A stretch of DNA of 10,976 nt, taken from an uncultured Collinsella sp. GTDB lineage: Bacteria; Actinomycetota; Coriobacteriia; Coriobacteriales; Coriobacteriaceae. This document shows, in pieces, positions 6,525 through 10,976 of the stretch. Both the position numbers and the translations under genes were made by a program. The first letter of the stretch is position 1. The number at the start of each line of letters is the position of its first letter. The DNA is taken from contig CABUQY010000057.1 of NCBI GenBank assembly GCA_902493915.1, forward strand, positions 1 through 10,976. Direction: 5' to 3'. The notes beneath the pieces are model-generated. The model ran no database searches. It was not told where the DNA came from and worked only from the letters and a program-made list of their open reading frames with translations.

Positions 6525-7673
6525 GTGTCGGAAAATAGGGATTACTACGAGGTGCTTGGCGTCGACAGGGATGCCGACGCGCGGACGATCAAGCGTGCGT
6601 TTCTAAAGAAGGCCCGTACCGTACATCCGGATGTTTCGGACGACCCCGAGGCCGAGGCCAAGTTCAAGGAGCTCAACGAGGCCTATTCCGTTCTTTCCGA
6701 TGAGCAGAAGCGTGCTAACTACGACCGTTACGGCACTGCCGACGGCCCTGGTGGTTCGGGCTACGTCGATATCAACGATATCTTTGGTGGCATGGGCATG
6801 GACGACTTGTTCTCGTCGTTCTTTGGCGGCGGTGCCAGCGGTGGCGCCCGCAGCCGTCGTGAGCGTCGTCGCGGACGTGATATGGCCATCTCGCTTTCGG
6901 TGACGCTCGAGGAGGCGGCGCTCGGCTGCAAAAAGACGATCAGCTATGACCGCCTTGCTCCTTGCGAGGACTGCAACGGCACCGGTAGGGCAGAGGGCGC
7001 ACAGGAAAAGCAGTGCGGCCGCTGCCACGGCACGGGCTATGTCACGACGGTTCAGCGTTCGTTCCTGGGCCAGGTTCAGTCCTCTTCGCCTTGCCCCGAC
7101 TGCCATGGCGAGGGCACGGTCATCGACCATCCCTGCGAGACCTGCGACGGTCAGGGCCGCACGCCTTCGCACGAAAAGATCGACATCGATATTCCTGCCG
7201 GCGTTTCGACCGGTCGCCAGCTGCGTGTGAGCGGTTTTGGCGAGGCCGGCCTTCGCGGCGAGCCTTCGGGCGACCTGATTGTCAACGTGCGCGTTGCCGA
7301 CCACGAGCGCTTTAAGCGCAACGGCGACGACCTGTACCTGGTGAGCGATATCTCGATTGCGCAGGCTGCGCTCGGCTGCGAGATCGAGGTCGAGGGCATT
7401 ATGCCCGACGAGGTCGTTAAGGTGACGGTTCCCGCCGGCGCCCAGTACGGTGACACCGTGAGCGTCAATAATTACGGCATGCCGCGCATTGGCGGTGGCG
7501 GTTCGCGTGGCCGCCTGATCGTGCAACTGCGCGTGGTCGTTCCCACCAATCTTTCCAATAAGCAACGCGAGCTGCTCCGTGCTTTTGCCGATGAGATGGG
7601 CGATGACGTCGCTTCTGGTAAGAAGTCGGTGACCGACCGTATCAAGAGTGCCCTCGACGATATCCTCGATTAA
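6525..7673 (+). CDS. dnaJ: Molecular chaperone DnaJ (type I Hsp40)
   Basis: This is a 382-residue full-length class I DnaJ, which delivers unfolded proteins to DnaK and triggers its ATP hydrolysis. It has a J domain (5-70, HPD at 34-36) and a Gly/Phe region (72-107) ending in a basic patch RSRRERRRGRD. Four zinc motifs lie at 147-154, 164-171, 190-197 and 204-211. C-terminal domain I (FGEAGLRGEPSGDL at 238-251) and domain II (about 255-345) are complete, and a dimerisation tail is present. The start is GTG at 6525, fixed by AAGGA at 6513-6517 (7-nt spacing) and by the RDYYEVLGV J-domain opening. The preceding gene is a paralogue with a matching J domain but a different C-terminus. No grpE, dnaK or hrcA is adjacent, so the partner DnaK must be encoded elsewhere. 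The stop is 9 nt before mtaB, so this gene probably leads the downstream operon. Confidence 0.97.
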   Translation: MSENRDYYEVLGVDRDADARTIKRAFLKKARTVHPDVSDDPEAEAKFKELNEAYSVLSDEQKRANYDRYGTADGPGGSGYVDINDIFGGMGMDDLFSSFFGGGASGGARSRRERRRGRDMAISLSVTLEEAALGCKKTISYDRLAPCEDCNGTGRAEGAQEKQCGRCHGTGYVTTVQRSFLGQVQSSSPCPDCHGEGTVIDHPCETCDGQGRTPSHEKIDIDIPAGVSTGRQLRVSGFGEAGLRGEPSGDLIVNVRVADHERFKRNGDDLYLVSDISIAQAALGCEIEVEGIMPDEVVKVTVPAGAQYGDTVSVNNYGMPRIGGGGSRGRLIVQLRVVVPTNLSNKQRELLRAFADEMGDDVASGKKSVTDRIKSALDDILD

Positions 7674-7682
7674 GGAGTCCGC

Positions 7683-8975
7683 GTGCTCGCACCCCATATT
7701 TCCGTCGTCAACCTCGGCTGCCGTGTCAACCGGGTTGAGTCTGACCGTATCACTGCCGATCTTATGCGCCTGGGCTTTGCGATGGTGGAGCCCCAGGATG
7801 CCGATCTGATCGTCATTAACACTTGTGCCGTTACGGGCGAGGCCGAGGCTAAGACCCGTAAGGCCGTCCGTCATGCGCTGGCCCATCCAAACGAGCCCTA
7901 TGTGGTCGTGACCGGATGCGTGGTCAATTTGCATCCCGAGGAGCTGTCGGAGCTTTCGGATCGCGTGATTGCCGAGCCGTCCAAGATCGATGTCGCCGAA
8001 CGTGTTTGCGAGGTGCTGGGTGTTGAGTCCGATAGCGTTCCCGCCTGCAGCGATGGCGAGGTGGTCGATGCGCTCGGTCGTTCGCGGCTGGGCGTGAAGA
8101 TCCAGGACGGCTGCAACCATCGCTGCACCTATTGCATTGTGTGGAAGGCGCGCGGCCCCGAGCGTTCCGTGCCTGTCGAGTCCGTGCTCGAGCAAGTTCG
8201 CGAGGCCCAGGAGGCCGGCGTGCCCGAGGTGGTGCTGACCGGTGTGAACCTGGGTGCCTACGATGGCAAGAGCGCGACCGACGAGCATGTCGAAATCGAT
8301 GAGCTGCTCGAGGCCATCATGGAGCGCACGTCTATTCCGCATGTGCGTATTTCCTCGGTCGAGCCCATGGATATCTCTGAGCGCCTGCTTAAGGTTATGG
8401 CGCGCTATCCGCAGCGTATCGCCCCGTTTTTGCACCTGCCTGTGCAGTCCGGCTGCACGGCGACCCTGCATCGCATGGGCCGTCCCTATAGCGCCGAGGC
8501 CTTTGAGGACACGGTGCATATGATTCGCGCCAATCTGCCACAGGCCTCACTTTCTTGCGACGTTATTGTCGGCTTCCCCGGCGAGACGGACGATGAGTTC
8601 GAGGAGTCGCTGGCGCTGTGCCGCCGTGTGGGTTTCTCACGTATGCACGTGTTCCGCTACAGCAAGCGTCCCGGTACCCTTGCTGCCAACATGCCCGACC
8701 AAGTGCCGCCCGAGGTTATGGCCGAGCGCAGCCGCTGTATGCGGGCCGCCGCGCAGGAGCTCGCTATTGCCGACGCTCGTCGTCGCGTGGGCACGGTCGA
8801 GCGTGCCGTGCTCGAGTATGGTGACAACCTGACGCTCGGTTCGTTCCATCATGCCCGTCTTGACGATACCTGTGGACTTACAGCCCCGTGCCTGCTCGAT
8901 GTTGCTATCATCGGAGTCGATGATTCCGGCCTGGTCCATGCACGCAGGGAGGTTCATGGAAGCCTCGAAGATTAG
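7683..8975 (+). CDS. mtaB: tRNA (N6-threonylcarbamoyladenosine-37) methylthiotransferase MtaB
   Basis: This 430-residue radical SAM methylthiotransferase converts t6A37 to ms2t6A in ANN-decoding tRNAs. The N-terminal domain carries the three cysteines of the auxiliary 4Fe-4S cluster: C13 (NLGCRVN), C48 (INTCAVT) and C79 (VTGCVV). The radical SAM cluster is C144-x3-C148-x2-C151 (CNHRCTYC). HLPVQSG and DVIVGFPGETDDEF are further MTTase family blocks. The N-terminal NLGCRVN is typical of MtaB, as opposed to MiaB (TxGCQMN) or RimO, which supports the specific name. The C-terminus (about 360-430) is a short, poorly conserved TRAM-like region. The start is GTG at 7683 with AAGGAG at 7672-7677 overlapping the dnaJ stop. 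The 3' end overlaps phoH by 20 nt. Confidence 0.93.
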   Translation: MLAPHISVVNLGCRVNRVESDRITADLMRLGFAMVEPQDADLIVINTCAVTGEAEAKTRKAVRHALAHPNEPYVVVTGCVVNLHPEELSELSDRVIAEPSKIDVAERVCEVLGVESDSVPACSDGEVVDALGRSRLGVKIQDGCNHRCTYCIVWKARGPERSVPVESVLEQVREAQEAGVPEVVLTGVNLGAYDGKSATDEHVEIDELLEAIMERTSIPHVRISSVEPMDISERLLKVMARYPQRIAPFLHLPVQSGCTATLHRMGRPYSAEAFEDTVHMIRANLPQASLSCDVIVGFPGETDDEFEESLALCRRVGFSRMHVFRYSKRPGTLAANMPDQVPPEVMAERSRCMRAAAQELAIADARRRVGTVERAVLEYGDNLTLGSFHHARLDDTCGLTAPCLLDVAIIGVDDSGLVHARREVHGSLED

Positions 8976-9942
8976 ACTTACCGTTCCCGAGGGAATTGAT
9001 CCCTCATGCGTTTTGGGCGCCGGCGACGGCGTCCTTCGTGCGCTCGAGAGCTTGGTTCGCGCCCATGTGGTCGCCCGTGGCGATAGCATCGCCGTGAGCG
9101 GTGACCCGTACGAGGTCGAACTCGTGGCGCGTTTTTTCAAACACGCTTTTCGCGAGGCGGCCGCCGGGCGCACGCTGTCTGCCGACGATGTCTCTCGCTG
9201 CCTGGCCGTCTTGCGCGACGGTGAGCACGAGGCTACGTCGCTTCGCGATGACGTGCTGCTTTCGTATCGCGGTCGCGTCATTCGTCCCAAGACGCTCGGG
9301 CAAAAGCGCTATGTGGATGCCATCCGCTCGCATACCATCACCTTTGGCTTGGGTCCTGCCGGTACCGGTAAGACCTATCTGGCCATGGCGCTCGCCGTTG
9401 CCGCGCTCAAGCGTCACGAGGTGGGCCGTTTGATCTTGACGCGTCCGGTTGTCGAGGCGGGGGAGAATCTGGGCTTTTTGCCCGGTACCCTTGAGGAAAA
9501 GATCGATCCCTACATGCGTCCGCTCTACGACGCCCTTTTTGACATGATGGATCGCGAGCGCACCGATGAGCTTATGGAGCGCGGCGTGATCGAGATCGCC
9601 CCGCTTGCCTACATGCGCGGCCGCACGCTGAGCGATGCCTTCGTGGTGCTCGACGAGGCGCAAAATACCACGCCTGAGCAGATGAAGATGTTCCTGACAC
9701 GCCTGGGCTTCAACTCCAAGTTCGTGATCACCGGCGACCTGAGCCAGCGCGACCTGGTGGGTCGTCGTGGCGGTCTTGCCGACGTTGAGCAGATTTTGGG
9801 CCGTGTCGACGATGTCGCATTTTCGCACCTCGAGCGCGCCGACGTGGTGCGCCATGCCTTGGTGGGACGTATCGTCGAGGCATACGACACTTATGATGAT
9901 GTGCGCGAGAAACGCGTACGTGACCGAAAGGAGTCCCGTTGA
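8956..9942 (+). CDS. phoH: PhoH/YbeZ family ATPase
   Basis: This 328-residue P-loop ATPase of the PhoH family is usually encoded next to ybeY and thought to act with it in rRNA maturation or RNA quality control. An N-terminal small domain (1-110) precedes the conserved RGRVIRPKTLGQKRYVDAI segment. Walker A is GPAGTGKT at 133-140, LTRPVVEAGENLGFLPG follows at 161-177, and Walker B is VVLDEAQNTTPEQMKMFL at 230-247. The ITGDLSQRDLVGRRGGL block at 258-274 corresponds to the usual TGDxTQxDLP...SGL but lacks the proline. The ATG at 8956 lies inside the end of mtaB. GGGAGG at 8947-8952 is its likely ribosome binding site, with an unusually short 3-nt spacing. A second in-frame ATG at 8938 has no such site. 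The 3' end overlaps ybeY by 4 nt. Confidence 0.95.
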   Translation: MEASKIRLTVPEGIDPSCVLGAGDGVLRALESLVRAHVVARGDSIAVSGDPYEVELVARFFKHAFREAAAGRTLSADDVSRCLAVLRDGEHEATSLRDDVLLSYRGRVIRPKTLGQKRYVDAIRSHTITFGLGPAGTGKTYLAMALAVAALKRHEVGRLILTRPVVEAGENLGFLPGTLEEKIDPYMRPLYDALFDMMDRERTDELMERGVIEIAPLAYMRGRTLSDAFVVLDEAQNTTPEQMKMFLTRLGFNSKFVITGDLSQRDLVGRRGGLADVEQILGRVDDVAFSHLERADVVRHALVGRIVEAYDTYDDVREKRVRDRKESR

Positions 9943-10448
9943 GTGTATTGATCAGCAACGATGCCGAACTCGATACGCTGCTCGATGCGCAGGAGGTGGA
10001 GCACATCTGCGAGGTTGTGCTTGCCGCCGAGGGCGTTGAACGTGAAGTCGAGATTTCCCTTTCGTATGTCGACGAGGACGAGATGCACGAGCTCAACCAC
10101 GAGTGGCGCGGTATCGATCGCACCACCGATGTACTCTCGTTTGAGTGCGATTCGGCCTTTGACGATGACATTCCCGCCGATGAGACGCTCGAGCTCGGCG
10201 ATATTATCTTGGCCCCGCAGGTTATTGCCCGTCAGGCCCCCGGTTTTGGCAATAGCCCCGCTGACGAGTGCCGTCTGATGCTCGTACACGGCATGCTGCA
10301 CCTGCTGGGCTATGACCACATCGAGGACGACGAGGCCGAGGTCATGGAGGCCCGCGAGGACGCCATCCTGCGCGATTTGGCGCTCGAGCGCGGCGAGGAC
10401 CCCAAGCTAGTCCACGTCGGCCCCATCACCAACCACGCCCACGACTAG
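9939..10448 (+). CDS. ybeY: Endoribonuclease / rRNA maturation factor YbeY
   Basis: This 169-residue metal-dependent RNase acts in 16S rRNA 3'-end maturation and 70S ribosome quality control. The zinc-binding signature HGMLHLLGYDH at 117-127 gives the three histidines H117, H121 and H127. The family block RTTDVLSFEC is at 61-70, and the GDIILAP segment (87-93) forms part of the active-site fold. The start is TTG at 9939, which overlaps the phoH stop as TTGA. It is preferred because AAAGGAG (9927-9933) lies 5 nt upstream and the nearby GTG at 9943 is in another frame. A second in-frame TTG at 9948 is possible. The gene is rich in Asp and Glu. The overlap with phoH implies translational coupling and a shared pathway. 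E. coli has the same ybeZ-ybeY pairing. Confidence 0.95.
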   Translation: MSVLISNDAELDTLLDAQEVEHICEVVLAAEGVEREVEISLSYVDEDEMHELNHEWRGIDRTTDVLSFECDSAFDDDIPADETLELGDIILAPQVIARQAPGFGNSPADECRLMLVHGMLHLLGYDHIEDDEAEVMEAREDAILRDLALERGEDPKLVHVGPITNHAHD

Positions 10449-10457
10449 GAGCCGTCT

Positions 10458-10835
10458 ATGATTCCCGGATCGAACAAGGACCATCCGTCCTTCTTAAAGT
10501 CGTTTTCTTACGCTATGGAGGGCTTCGTCACCGCCGTCAAGACCGAGCGCAACATTAAGGTCATGCTCGTGGCGGGCGTGTGCACCGTCATTGCAGGCTG
10601 CATCGTGGGGCTCGACATTGCCGAGTGGGCCACGATTATCATCTGTTGCGGCCTGGTGATCCACGGCGAGCTTTGCAATACCGCCATGGAGGCCATCGTC
10701 GACCTGGCGACCCAGGAGCTCCATCCGCTGGCCAAGCGTGCGAAGGACATCGCCGCCGCCTCCGTATACGTTCTTTCCATCACCGCCGCGATTGTGGGCT
10801 TGCTGGTATTTGCCCACGCGCTCGGCTTTATTTAG
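10458..10835 (+). CDS. dgkA: Diacylglycerol kinase / undecaprenol kinase family membrane protein
   Basis: This 125-residue small integral membrane kinase is of the DgkA family. In Gram-positive bacteria, members mostly phosphorylate undecaprenol for reuse in cell-wall synthesis. Three hydrophobic segments are visible, at about 34-51, 54-70 and 101-122. The active-site block GELCNTAMEAIVDLATQE spans 70-87, with E71, N74, E78 and D82 in the conserved positions. HPLAKRAKDIAA (89-100) follows, also a family hallmark. The N-terminal KSFSYAMEGFVTAVKTERN is the usual surface helix. The ATG at 10458 has AGGAG (10447-10451) 6 nt upstream, overlapping the ybeY stop. Position between ybeY and era is as in Bacillus (dgkA-cdd-era, here without cdd). 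Diacylglycerol versus undecaprenol substrate cannot be told from sequence alone. Confidence 0.94.
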   Translation: MIPGSNKDHPSFLKSFSYAMEGFVTAVKTERNIKVMLVAGVCTVIAGCIVGLDIAEWATIIICCGLVIHGELCNTAMEAIVDLATQELHPLAKRAKDIAAASVYVLSITAAIVGLLVFAHALGFI

Positions 10836-10847
10836 AAAGGGATTCCC

Positions 10848-10976
10848 ATGTCCGACAATATGCAGCCTGCCGATGAGATTTTGGACGACGAGTCCCTGGA
10901 CGCGGTGGATACCGAGGAGCTCGAGGAAGTCGAGGAGTTCGACCCGTTTGAGGGCATGAGCGATGAGGAGCTCGAC
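10848..10976 (+). CDS. era: Probable start of Era GTPase with acidic N-terminal extension (3' truncated by window edge)
   Basis: An open frame of 43 codons runs from ATG 10848 off the end of the window. The ribosome binding site AAAGGG (10836-10841) lies 6 nt upstream and starts directly after the dgkA stop. The residues seen are extremely acidic: 20 of 43 are Asp or Glu and none is Lys or Arg, with clusters such as TEELEEVEEFD at 22-32. No GTPase motif has been reached, so the name rests on position after dgkA, where era is normally found. Era binds the 3' end of 16S rRNA and helps assemble the 30S subunit, which would suit ybeY upstream. The start and coding status are well supported by the ribosome binding site and spacing; the identity is only probable. 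CorC-type or hypothetical acidic proteins remain possible. Confidence 0.6.
   Translation, partial: MSDNMQPADEILDDESLDAVDTEELEEVEEFDPFEGMSDEELD

Noticed and set aside
6603..8519. Long antisense open frame (638 codons) across dnaJ and mtaB
   Set aside because: It is in register with both sense genes, which happen to share a frame, and is open for the same codon-bias reason. The sense proteins have full catalytic motifs.

Overview
The window looks like chromosomal core DNA from a GC-rich, low-TTA actinobacterium. It is most likely a member of class Coriobacteriia (Collinsella-like), although that placement is inferred from composition, codon use and gene order and was not tested by a search. 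All supported genes lie on the + strand and are tightly packed. There is no RNA gene, CRISPR array, IS element, prophage or integration signature. No gene-free stretch exceeds 150 bases.

Layout: the 3' part of holA (clamp-loader delta subunit, 1-690); a 133-nt spacer holding an extended -10 promoter and a hairpin leader; rpsT (ribosomal protein bS20, GTG start); a very strong intrinsic terminator followed at once by a -10-like promoter; then lepA, dusB and hemW with 2-4 nt gaps (one operon). Next come two adjacent DnaJ-family genes, each with its own predicted promoter. The first (5340-6443) has a J domain and a zinc-finger domain, but its C-terminal substrate-binding/dimerisation half is replaced by about three hydrophobic segments. 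The second (6525-7673) is an ordinary full-length DnaJ. It runs into mtaB, phoH, ybeY, dgkA and the first 43 codons of a gene that is probably era. These are linked by short gaps or overlaps and are probably co-transcribed.

The order holA-rpsT-lepA-hemW-dnaJ-mtaB-phoH-ybeY-dgkA-era matches the well-known Bacillus subtilis segment, in shortened form. The sporulation genes, hrcA-grpE-dnaK, prmA, rsmE, rpsU, the pgpH homologue and cdd are absent. A dusB gene sits between lepA and hemW, and the membrane DnaJ-like gene sits where hrcA-grpE-dnaK would be expected. Functionally the block concerns translation and ribosome quality (bS20, EF4, YbeY, Era), tRNA modification (DusB, MtaB), protein folding (two J proteins), heme trafficking (HemW), replication (HolA) and lipid-carrier recycling (DgkA/UdpK).

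The most interesting item is the predicted membrane-anchored DnaJ paralogue. Secondary items are a probable leaderless lepA mRNA, a repeated GCTYGGGTA promoter element upstream of lepA and both dnaJ genes, a doubled Shine-Dalgarno plus hairpin leader at rpsT, and an extremely acidic N-terminal extension on the presumed Era.
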